Assembly: GCA_964405835.1 (NCBI GenBank)
Contig: CAYOPN010000059.1
Location: 1 to 12,262, forward strand
From: JAJVIP01 sp964405835
GTDB taxonomy: Bacteria; Elusimicrobiota; Elusimicrobia; F11
Length of the DNA stretch: 12,262 nt
Direction: 5' to 3'
The notes below the pieces were generated by a model that was not told the DNA's origin, made no database searches, and saw nothing but the letters and a program-made list of their open reading frames with translations. Positions 1 through 5,817 of the stretch are shown one piece after another. The position numbers and the translations under genes were made by a program. Position 1 is the stretch's first letter. Each line of letters begins with the position of its first letter.

Positions 1-601
1 GTGTAATGAGCAGGGGTTCTCCCGCCATGCCTTTGGAAATTTCCCCTTCGTCCGGCGCGCCCGCCGGGCCCCACAATCTTTCCCCCACACCGGCCACGCG
101 AACACGCTCAAGCGCCACGCGCGCGGTATTGTCTCCCGTCGAAAAGACCCGCACGAAGTCCCCTGGTTGGATCAGGCCCGCCACCGCATCTTCAGGATTT
201 AGGCGAAGTGAGAAGGCGGCTTGTCCCGGCTCAAGCGTCCAAGCCAATCCGCCAAAACCCGACGGCTCGGCCAAGAGCGCGGCCGTGACAAATTCCCCCT
301 TCGATAGACCCGCGCGCGCCTTGTACCGCGGCCGGCCCCGCGCGTCCAACAGGTCGGTTTTATTTTTCGGAGAGCCCGGCGGGGCGTACGCTTCCGGCAC
401 AGCCAGCTCTTCAACGGCGTCCGGCGTTATCAGTTTGCCGGACGGAATAAATTTTTTCGCTTTTAACATGGTCGTCATGCGCGTGGCCCGGACCAATGCT
501 TTCTCTTGCTGCGCAAAACCCCACCACGTTCCGGTCATGGCCACGATCGCTGCGAACAACGCCAGCAAAAACCGCCTGGGAATTATTTTTGGATGAATCA
601 T
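1..601 (-). CDS. cpaB: Flp/Tad pilus assembly protein CpaB (RcpC), 5' 200 codons, runs off the window
   Basis: CpaB/RcpC is a periplasmic, inner-membrane-anchored component of the Tad (Flp) pilus machine, thought to work with the CpaC/RcpA secretin. The frame is open to base 1, giving 200 residues of a family that is usually about 250-300. Visible parts are a basic N-terminus followed by one membrane helix (about residues 11-30), and a SAF-type domain (about 45-112) with the typical opening AKKFIPSGKLITPDAVEELAVP and a later ARAGLSKGEFVTAALL. The RcpC-type domain then starts with EPGQAAFSLRLNPEDAVAG and IQPGDFVRVF. Start choice: two in-frame ATGs lie at 604 and 601. The strong AGGAGG at 609-614 is 7 nt from the ATG at 601 and only 4 nt from the one at 604, so I prefer 601, which abuts the previous gene's stop; 604 would give an ATGA overlap. 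I expect the secretin CpaC to follow outside the window. Confidence 0.9.
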   Translation of the reverse strand, partial: MIHPKIIPRRFLLALFAAIVAMTGTWWGFAQQEKALVRATRMTTMLKAKKFIPSGKLITPDAVEELAVPEAYAPPGSPKNKTDLLDARGRPRYKARAGLSKGEFVTAALLAEPSGFGGLAWTLEPGQAAFSLRLNPEDAVAGLIQPGDFVRVFSTGDNTARVALERVRVAGVGERLWGPAGAPDEGEISKGMAGEPLLIT

Positions 602-990
602 CATGACGCCTCCTGTTGGCACACAACATTTGCGGCAATGGGCCAGGGGACGCCTTCAACGCTCGCTTTTATTTCGGTCCGGACCAGCCGGTAGAATGAT
701 GCCGAGGGTATTCCGAGAAACCGTCCGGTCTTAAATTCCCAAGTGCTTTTCCCACCAAAAATCTGCAATGCGTATTCGTTTAATTGCTGACGGACGACAA
801 CATCGGTGACTCTCCCCGTCGATTGCAGCAGCGTGCCATACCGTGCCAAGCGCTGCGCGCGCTGCTGCGCAATCACCACGCGTCCCATCAAAACAATCCC
901 CCCCACCAACACCGCCCACACCGCCAGCCCCAGAACAAATTCCACAACCATCGTCCCTCCATTATTTTTGCCAACGCCGCGACGGTTCAT
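601..990 (-). CDS. TadE-like minor pseudopilin (second copy in the cluster)
   Basis: 129-aa protein with the architecture of TadE-family minor pseudopilins of the Tad pilus. A short basic leader is followed by a prepilin-peptidase-like site (NNGG then TMVVEF, with the cut inferred between Gly12 and Thr13), which puts the conserved Glu at position +5. One hydrophobic helix follows (about residues 14-40, VVEFVLGLAVWAVLVGGIVLMG). The rest is a small periplasmic domain with no family motif I recognise. The ATG at 990-988 overlaps the TGA of the upstream TadG-like gene as ATGA, and there is no clear Shine-Dalgarno sequence, so translation is probably coupled. An in-frame extension reaches 1230, but it is Arg/Pro-rich and lies entirely inside the upstream gene, so I treat it as spurious. 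The TGA at 603-601 touches the cpaB start. Confidence 0.82.
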   Translation of the reverse strand: MNRRGVGKNNGGTMVVEFVLGLAVWAVLVGGIVLMGRVVIAQQRAQRLARYGTLLQSTGRVTDVVVRQQLNEYALQIFGGKSTWEFKTGRFLGIPSASFYRLVRTEIKASVEGVPWPIAANVVCQQEAS

Positions 991-1840
991 TGCGGGTCCA
1001 AGATGGCGCGGAAGAAGGGCCAGCGGTGGGGGTCGAGGCGGTTGTTTTTGAGGGCGTCGGGCCAAGCGGCGGGGTAACCGCCGTTGCCGTTTGATTTTTC
1101 TTCGGCGCGGACGTCCCACGCAATGCGGGCTTGCGCCGGGCGCAGAAAATTCCAATCCGTGGCGCGTGTCCGCACGGTGGTGTTGGCCGCGTGGACGGCG
1201 CGTTCGTCGCGGGCGCCGCGGCTGTACCACGCACCTTCCATTATTAGGGTCTGGCCATTTTCATCGCGCAGCCGCGCCCGTTCGGCCCTAAGACCCAACT
1301 GCGCGCCGGCCCCTTCCACCACTTGGACGCGCTCGCGCGGGACTCCGTTGGCCTCCGCCACCACCGTGATGATCGCGGTTGAACGGCCCTGGTACCCCGG
1401 CAACGCTTTTTTTAAATCGGCCGCCTTTTTTGAAACGGCGGCCCAATGTTNNNNNNNNNNNNNNNNNNNNNNNNNNNNNNNNNNNNNNNNNNNNNNNNNN
1501 NNNNNNNNNNNNNNNNNNNNNNNNNNNNNNNNNNNNNNNNNNNNNNNNNNCCCGGCAACGCTTTTTTTAAATCGGCCGCCTTTTTTGAAACGGCGGCCCA
1601 ATGTTCCGACGGTAAATCAATTGTTCCATCCGCGGTGGCATTTCCGAATAATGCCCCGAACTCATTCCAACGTTCCGCCACCGTCCGGAGCGATTCGGCC
1701 GTAATACGCGTGGACGAAAGCACGGACATATCGGACACCGTTTGGGTTTTTTGGGCGGCCAGAGATCCTCGTCCGATATCAAGCCACAGCCAACTGAGCG
1801 CGCCGAACGCCATTGTGAGAAAAACAGTGAGCAGGCTCAC
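987..1840 (-). CDS. TadG-like Flp pilus-associated protein, interrupted by an assembly gap
   Basis: As written, this gene contains 100 Ns (1451-1550) flanked by identical 55-bp copies. Removing the Ns and one copy (155 nt) leaves 699 nt, an exact frame of 232 codons plus stop, and both halves read the same HWAAVSKKAADLKKALP before diverging into gap or gene. The N-terminus is a membrane helix (about residues 2-22) followed by the TadE/TadG-like pattern DIGRGSLAAQKTQTVSDMSVL, which recalls the VDxGR...LQxAAD signature of TadG proteins. The remaining roughly 190 residues are presumably periplasmic. The start is GTG at 1840-1838; an in-frame stop lies a little upstream, GGGAG sits 8 nt before the GTG, and the codon overlaps the previous gene's TGA as GTGA. 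It is short for a TadG, since many carry a von Willebrand A domain that is absent here. It may be better described as a TadG-like minor component. Confidence 0.78.
1396..1450. repeat. 55-bp exact copy, left flank of the gap (contig-end overlap)
   Basis: This 55-bp stretch is identical, base for base, to 1551-1605 on the other side of the N run, including its runs of seven and six T. Both copies abut the Ns directly. The coding frame is restored only when one copy is removed together with the Ns, so this is a duplicated contig end and not a genomic repeat. Confidence 0.97.
1451..1550. other. 100-N scaffold gap of nominal size
   Basis: Exactly 100 Ns, a conventional placeholder length. Because the two flanks end and begin with the same 55 bp, the true gap size is most likely negative (the contigs overlap), and no sequence is missing. 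Confidence 0.97.
1551..1605. repeat. 55-bp exact copy, right flank of the gap (contig-end overlap)
   Basis: Second copy of the sequence at 1396-1450. It encodes the segment AAVSKKAADLKKALP of the TadG-like protein on the minus strand and contains a 7-bp inverted repeat (GGCCGCC / GGCGGCC) around a T-rich loop. Confidence 0.97.
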
Positions 1841-2211
1841 AATACGATCTCCCGCGCGTGCGACCGGAGCTCAATAGGACCGCGGTGGACGCGACGGAGG
1901 GTCACTGCCACAACCTGAAGGGAAGAATTATTGCGCGGAAACAGACGGGTGGAAGAGGGGAGCGAAGTGACTTCTACCTCGGCGTGAATATCCATGAAAT
2001 TCCGCGCAGCGAGCCATTCGGACGCGCGGGCGGCTCCGGGGTCCGGGTGCGCGGCCAGGTCCCGGACGAGCGCGGCTGACAAACGTTCCAATTGGATTTG
2101 ACGGGTCAAGGCCGTTCCCAGGTCCGCCACGGCGAACACCAGGAAAGCGAGGAGCGGCGACAACAGCGCCAACTCGATGAGCGAACTGCCTCGAACGCGT
2201 GAAACTGACAT
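1837..2211 (-). CDS. TadE-like minor pseudopilin (first copy)
   Basis: 124-aa protein, first of the tightly overlapping pilus genes. The N-terminus reads MSVSRVRG, then SSLIELALLSPLLAFLVFAVADLG. This is a basic leader, a prepilin-peptidase-like site (inferred cut after Gly8) with Glu at +5, and one hydrophobic helix (about residues 9-32), the signature of TadE/TadF pseudopilins processed by the Tad-specific peptidase. The remaining roughly 90 residues form a periplasmic domain. The ATG at 2211-2209 has GGAG 6 nt upstream (2218-2221). The stop overlaps the next gene's GTG as GTGA. The 82-nt spacer to the upstream gene shows no terminator, so read-through from upstream is plausible. Confidence 0.85.
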   Translation of the reverse strand: MSVSRVRGSSLIELALLSPLLAFLVFAVADLGTALTRQIQLERLSAALVRDLAAHPDPGAARASEWLAARNFMDIHAEVEVTSLPSSTRLFPRNNSSLQVVAVTLRRVHRGPIELRSHAREIVL

Positions 2212-2293
2212 ACGGATCTCCGTCGAGGAGGGGTTCGAATTTTATTGAGGGGGGTGTAGCAGGGGACGGCGGTGGAACGGACGGGATCTTAAA

Positions 2294-3124
2294 CTATTTC
2301 GGTTTGGTGTCAAATATTTTTTTCGTGCGCCGTTCGTGGCCCTCTTGTTGTTTGGCGGCGCGGGCCTTCATGGCTTCGAAGAGCTGTTTGGATTCTTGCC
2401 GGAGAGTTGCCTCGTCTTTGGAGCGCAATTGGGCGAGTTCCGCCGCAAAAGACTCGATCGACTGGGAATAAATCCCCGTTTTTCCGGCGGAATGCACACC
2501 GGCTTTGGAAAGGAAATTGTTCCAGGCCTCAACGGTCTTCGGTTCCGCTTTGGCCGGGGCCTCCCATCGCGGCATAACATTGGTAATGGTCGCGCGGACC
2601 ACGGCCCACTTCCATTGACCACCTTCCGCTTCGCCCGTCCAAGCGACCGCCCACGACGTTTTGATGACCGACGGCTCCGGACCGCGGACCGCGACCGTGC
2701 TGGTCACGACAGATTTTTCAACTTTGACGTTACCGTTGGCGGTGGATGTGGTCTCGACGCCCGACTTCACTTGAAGCGCCGGAATATTGGACACGACCGG
2801 CGCCGCCGGCGTCGATGGCGTGGAAGCAGTGGGGGTGGTGGAAGTTTTGGTTGAAGTTTTGATAGCAGCAACATCGCTGGTCCGAATTGTTGGACGGGCA
2901 GGTTTTGCGGGCGGCGCGGTCCTTACAACTTTGACCACTTTGTTCTTGTCGACGCGCAAGACCATGTTGGAACCGAGCAGGATCGTGTATTGCCTCGCGT
3001 CCTCGCCGGTAATTTTTCCGGAAAGGGTTTTCCCCTCTTTAAGGACCAACTCATCCGCCGCGGCGTTGCCGCCGGCAAGGAAAATGACGGCGAGGAAAAG
3101 GCTACTGATCAAATTTACGGACAC
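2294..3124 (-). CDS. Exported protein with a DUF922-like domain lacking the HExxH-type site
   Basis: 276-aa protein. A signal peptide (residues 1-22, SLFLAVIFLAGGNAAA then DE) is followed by a small beta-type module (about 25-68, LVLKEGKTLSGKITGED...LRVDKNKVVKVV). Similar 'LKxGxxLxGKI' modules occur in many exported proteins. A Thr/Pro/Ser-rich linker (about 72-112) leads to a C-terminal domain (about 150-270). The spacing of its landmarks, TSWAVAW, TNVMPRW, EAWNNFL, then VHSAGKTGIYSQSI, resembles the secreted zinc-protease family DUF922, where the last block is normally HExGH. Here it reads HSAGK, so the catalytic Glu and second His are absent. The start is GTG at 3124-3122 with GGAG 6 nt upstream, inside the last 23 nt of the upstream barrel gene. 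Longer in-frame starts up to 3448 are antisense-like low-complexity protein. The family assignment is from memory of the motif pattern, so it is moderate. Confidence 0.75.
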   Translation of the reverse strand: MSVNLISSLFLAVIFLAGGNAAADELVLKEGKTLSGKITGEDARQYTILLGSNMVLRVDKNKVVKVVRTAPPAKPARPTIRTSDVAAIKTSTKTSTTPTASTPSTPAAPVVSNIPALQVKSGVETTSTANGNVKVEKSVVTSTVAVRGPEPSVIKTSWAVAWTGEAEGGQWKWAVVRATITNVMPRWEAPAKAEPKTVEAWNNFLSKAGVHSAGKTGIYSQSIESFAAELAQLRSKDEATLRQESKQLFEAMKARAAKQQEGHERRTKKIFDTKPK

Positions 3125-4742
3125 GCCGTTCTCCGAATGAAATGTCCGCGCCGATGTTGACGACGAAACGCGATGAGCGGTCGTTGTCTTGAAGCGCGTA
3201 GGCCACATCAAACCGGATAAGCCCTGGATCAACCGAACGTGATGGTGCAAGGCGAAGACCTCCTCCAATGTCCGAGCGGTAACGTCCCGAGCCCGGCGTG
3301 TTCCCATCGTCCCAGGTGGCGCCCGTGTCGAAAAAAACGGCCCACCCGACTGAGACCAAGTTAAGCCAGTCATACAACACGACCCGCCGGTTCTCAAGCG
3401 TGAAGAGTGTGCGGTTGGCGCCGCTGAACTGCCGCACCGAATAACCACGCAGCCCGTTTTCCCCGCCGAGCAGGAATTGGTTCTCGGGGTCCAGGTTTTT
3501 CGAGAGAATATATTCCCCCCGCAAGGTCAGCGTGTTCTTCGGCAACCAGTCGAGCAGAAAATACTGGCTGCGCAGCCGCGTGACGCCGTTTCTTACCTCA
3601 TCGTCCTCAAGACGCCCGTCCGCCATCACGGCATTGAACCACACGTGCTTTTCTTTGGGATAAAAATTCTTGTTGAGCGAAAACCGGCCGATCCAACCGC
3701 GCTGCGTCGACCCAAAATGCCGGTTGTAAGGCCCCGCCTCCATTCCCACCATCGTTCCCAGATTGATGTCTTCGTCCCGGTCAAACGTGGTCACGCCGCG
3801 TGCTTTGAAATAGCGCAAATTCTGGAAATCAAACCCCGCCAGCGCGGGATTTATTTTACGGTCCTCCGGCAACTGCGGGGCGCCGGGACCTTGCGCGTCC
3901 GAAAATTCCTGTTCGTTCTTCTCCATGGCCAGCGTTAACCGCAACACCCGCCGCGGAATCGCAATGGGCGCGTAGGACGCGAACGCGCGGACCTCGCGGG
4001 ATTTGTGACGGAAACTGGCCACTTCCTGCCCCCCTTCGAACAGACGGTCTTCATCGTCCCGGTCGATGAGCGAACCTCCTTCCGAATGGCGCGAAAGCGC
4101 CGAAAAATACGGGCGCTCCAGATGTGTCGCCCATTCGCGCCCTTTCTCATCGCGCCCGTACCCTCCAAACAAGTCCCAGCGGGAACCAAAAAGTTGGGGA
4201 TCGCGGTACGAGAGCCCGCGCGTGGTGCGGTCGATCTTTTTCCGGACAAATGCGCCGACAATTTTTCCCGACCCCAGGAAATTCTGCTCCAGAATGCCAA
4301 AGCCGTACGAGCTCTCACCGCCCGCGATGTTGTAATTGAGATGCACCGCCGTGGTCCAAACATCTTCGGTCTCGACCAACACGTCCGACACGCCGTTCAC
4401 CGGGGGCTGATGCGTTATTTTTACGTAACGAAAGATCGGACGGCGGCGCAACATGCGCTCGGATTCGCGCATTTTTTCTTCGTCCACCGCGTCACCTTCC
4501 CGGAACGTTAGCTCCCGCCGGATGTAATTCTCCTGCGTAACAATGTGGAGTTTATTGGCCCAGGAATAAGGGAAGCGCTTGTCGGAGTCCTTGCCGGTCT
4601 CAAACACGTTCTTTCGATTGACGATGATGTTTCCGACGCGGGGAGAAGTATCAATGGGAAGAATTTCTTCGGAATGCAAAGACGCGGTGGACACCACCAA
4701 CAGGAAAAGAAAACAGATTGTAAAACCAACGTGTTTGTTCAC
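3102..4742 (-). CDS. Omp85-family (BamA/TamA-like) outer-membrane beta-barrel protein with one POTRA-like domain
   Basis: 546-aa precursor. The signal peptide (about residues 1-24, VGFTICFLFLLVVSTASLHS) is followed by a POTRA-like region (about 36-127, with ENYIRRELTFREGDAVDEEKM then RRRPIFRYVKI). A long alternating-residue barrel region (about 130-536) follows. Diagnostic Omp85 features are the conserved LRGY (431-434) in LLGGENGLRGYSVRQF, FFDTG (470-474), and GGGLRL...LIRFDVAYAL near the end. Members insert proteins into, or move them across, the outer membrane; with one POTRA and about 550 residues it is shorter than BamA, so substrate and role are unknown. I chose the GTG at 4742-4740 because it starts directly at a clean signal peptide. 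The ATG at 4787 would add 15 residues before it and lies within a palindrome. The gene overlaps the next one by 23 nt, and its last 10 residues after the final strand (GERRVRKFDQ) fall mostly within that overlap. Confidence 0.85.
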   Translation of the reverse strand: MNKHVGFTICFLFLLVVSTASLHSEEILPIDTSPRVGNIIVNRKNVFETGKDSDKRFPYSWANKLHIVTQENYIRRELTFREGDAVDEEKMRESERMLRRRPIFRYVKITHQPPVNGVSDVLVETEDVWTTAVHLNYNIAGGESSYGFGILEQNFLGSGKIVGAFVRKKIDRTTRGLSYRDPQLFGSRWDLFGGYGRDEKGREWATHLERPYFSALSRHSEGGSLIDRDDEDRLFEGGQEVASFRHKSREVRAFASYAPIAIPRRVLRLTLAMEKNEQEFSDAQGPGAPQLPEDRKINPALAGFDFQNLRYFKARGVTTFDRDEDINLGTMVGMEAGPYNRHFGSTQRGWIGRFSLNKNFYPKEKHVWFNAVMADGRLEDDEVRNGVTRLRSQYFLLDWLPKNTLTLRGEYILSKNLDPENQFLLGGENGLRGYSVRQFSGANRTLFTLENRRVVLYDWLNLVSVGWAVFFDTGATWDDGNTPGSGRYRSDIGGGLRLAPSRSVDPGLIRFDVAYALQDNDRSSRFVVNIGADISFGERRVRKFDQ

Positions 4743-4750
4743 TGGTAGCG

Positions 4751-4778
4751 AGTATAGCCGGGAAACGGAAACCGTCCA
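4751..4778 (-). promoter_or_regulatory. Candidate sigma-70-type promoter, possibly leaderless, for the Omp85 gene
   Basis: On the minus strand TATACT (4756-4751, 5 of 6 to TATAAT) is preceded, after a 16-nt spacer, by TGGACG (4778-4773, 4 of 6 to TTGACA). Only 8 nt separate the -10 box from the GTG at 4742, so transcription would start at or just before the start codon, and no Shine-Dalgarno sequence is visible there. It lies downstream of the terminator at 4837-4872, where a new promoter would be needed. Confidence 0.45.
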
Positions 4779-4785
4779 TATCGTC

Positions 4786-4810
4786 ATTCCCGAATGTTTC
4801 TATCGGGAAT
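4786..4810. repeat. REP-like palindrome (ATTCCCGA ... TCGGGAAT)
   Basis: Perfect 8-bp inverted repeat with a 9-nt loop, set in the context GTCATTCCCG...CGGGAATC that is typical of short intergenic palindromic repeats in many bacteria. Its central 19 bases (4789-4807) match the terminator stem-loop at 4851-4869, read on the other strand, at 16 of 19 positions. Confidence 0.7.
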
Positions 4811-4814
4811 CTCT

Positions 4815-4832
4815 ACCAGGAATCGCCCTGGT
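4815..4832. repeat. Small hairpin ACCAGG / CCTGGT between the two REP-like palindromes
   Basis: Perfect 6-bp inverted repeat with a 6-nt loop (AATCGC), located between the two larger palindromes. It could be the linker of a BIME-like pair, or chance. Confidence 0.45.
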
Positions 4833-4836
4833 GCGA

Positions 4837-4872
4837 AAATAATAGAGGCCCCCGATTAAGACATTCGGGGGC
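4837..4872 (-). terminator. Intrinsic terminator after the 278-aa gene
   Basis: On the minus strand a perfect 8-bp GC-rich stem (GCCCCCGA / TCGGGGGC, 9-nt loop) starts 6 nt after the TAG of the upstream gene. It is followed by CTCTATTATTTTCG, a moderately T-rich tail. The position and orientation fit rho-independent termination of the 278-aa gene's transcript. Confidence 0.8.
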
Positions 4873-4878
4873 GACGGA

Positions 4879-5715
4879 CTAGATCGCTATGAAGCGACTG
4901 AGAATTCGGAACGCGGTATGCGGGTTGGGGCTGGAGCGGAGAGCTTCGCGGGCTTCGGTGAGGACGGCGTCGAACTTCAATTGGAAATCGACAAAGCGGG
5001 CCATCTGCGCATTGTCGTTTGAGTACACCACCGCGCAGGCGCCATGGTCGGGCGTCATCGGCGAGGAATACATGCCGAACCAATCCACCACCGAGGAGAG
5101 TTCCACAGAACGGTTCTCGTTGGCCTGAATAAGCAAGCTGGTTACCTGGGGAAGTTTGCGAACGTCCGACAAAGAGAAAAATCCGATGCTGTTCGCCACG
5201 TCGTCATTGCGGGAGGCCACGAACAGGGGCCACAGCGCGCTGAACGCGGGGTCTTTGATCATGCTTTGCGGCTGCGCAAACGGGACCCAGTTGATAGACA
5301 ATTTGGCGTCAAACGAACCTTCCAGGCGGTACACGCAACCTTGCCCGCGCAGGTAAGCGTTGCGGGCGTGTTCCGGCAACTTTTCCCATCCTTCGGCGCG
5401 CAAATAACCGGGGGCGATCATGTAGAGATTGGGGCCGGCGATTTTTTTGAATTGGGAGAGGAACAGGCAGTCGAAAAAACTTTGGGCGCTGGAGACCGAC
5501 CACAAAGTGTTGAGCCGCTCAACATCTTCATCGATCGCGGCGTTGTAAGCCCACCAAGGAGAAACAGTTTTACCGGGGGCCAAGGACATCATCCAGATGG
5601 AGAGGGCAGGGTCGGGAACGCGGTGGGTGGAAAAGTTGAGTTTCGCGAGCTCGGAAGCCCGTTGTTCAATGGCACTTGTCCCTTCTGCGCCCAATCTGAT
5701 TATTTCCATTCCCAT
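4879..5715 (-). CDS. Unrecognised 278-aa soluble protein, tryptophan-rich
   Basis: I do not recognise this family. The 278-residue product has no signal peptide and no membrane segment, so it is probably cytoplasmic. It contains eight Trp residues, including the clusters SIWMMSLAPGK and VSPWWAYNAAID, and aromatic pairs such as VVDWFGMYSS. It ends with a helical, Arg-rich tail (LTEAREALRSSPNPHTAFRILSRFIAI). The middle (about 130-200) reads like alternating strands and helices with no catalytic motif I can name. I chose the ATG at 5715-5713 because AGGGG lies 7 nt upstream (plus-strand 5723-5727). An ATG at 5769 would add 18 residues reaching into a repeat-bearing spacer. It lies 102 nt after the giant gene and ends at a terminator, so it may be the last gene of that transcript or have its own promoter. 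Confidence 0.75.
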   Translation of the reverse strand: MGMEIIRLGAEGTSAIEQRASELAKLNFSTHRVPDPALSIWMMSLAPGKTVSPWWAYNAAIDEDVERLNTLWSVSSAQSFFDCLFLSQFKKIAGPNLYMIAPGYLRAEGWEKLPEHARNAYLRGQGCVYRLEGSFDAKLSINWVPFAQPQSMIKDPAFSALWPLFVASRNDDVANSIGFFSLSDVRKLPQVTSLLIQANENRSVELSSVVDWFGMYSSPMTPDHGACAVVYSNDNAQMARFVDFQLKFDAVLTEAREALRSSPNPHTAFRILSRFIAI

Positions 5716-5748
5716 AGGTTTTCCCCTGAGAAGGAGTGTAGATCGATT

Positions 5749-5784
5749 GTCACAGGTTTGCCATGTCACATGCCAATAGTCACA
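5749..5784 (-). promoter_or_regulatory. Three direct copies of TGTGAC upstream of the 278-aa gene
   Basis: On the minus strand TGTGAC occurs at 5784-5779, 5770-5765 and 5754-5749, with start-to-start spacings of 14 and 16 nt, all in the same direction and all in the 102-nt gap between the giant gene and the next start. The spacing does not give the inverted TGTGA-N6-TCACA arrangement of CRP/FNR sites. It could be a direct-repeat operator or chance. Confidence 0.3.
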
Positions 5785-5817
5785 CGGCAGAAACAGGCTG
5801 TTTTTGAGAGGTGTTTT

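Noticed and set aside
6..596. Plus-strand open frame of 196 codons opposite cpaB
   Set aside because: It is antisense to a clearly recognisable CpaB. The composition is Ser/Pro/Ala/Arg-rich without any motif.
991..1230. In-frame extension of the second TadE-like gene up to 1230
   Set aside because: It lies inside the TadG-like gene and is almost all Arg, Pro and His. The ATG at 990 gives a proper pseudopilin leader and an ATGA overlap.
1396..1605. Genuine tandem repeat or mobile insertion inside the TadG-like gene
   Set aside because: The copies are exactly identical, abut a 100-N placeholder on both sides, and the reading frame works only when one copy is removed; an assembly artefact explains everything.
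3125..3448. In-frame N-terminal extension of the DUF922-like gene up to an ATG at 3448
   Set aside because: The extra 108 residues overlap the Omp85 coding region and are Arg/Ser/Thr-rich shadow protein. The GTG at 3124 has a good Shine-Dalgarno sequence and starts right at a signal peptide.
5749..5784. CRP/FNR-type binding site
   Set aside because: The TGTGA half-sites are all in direct orientation with no TCACA partner at the required 6-nt spacing.
5791..5803. Palindrome AAACAG-G-CTGTTT after the giant gene as a possible terminator
   Set aside because: The stem is short and AT-rich, with a loop of only one to three bases, and on the transcribed minus strand it is followed by TCTGCC and not a T-tract.
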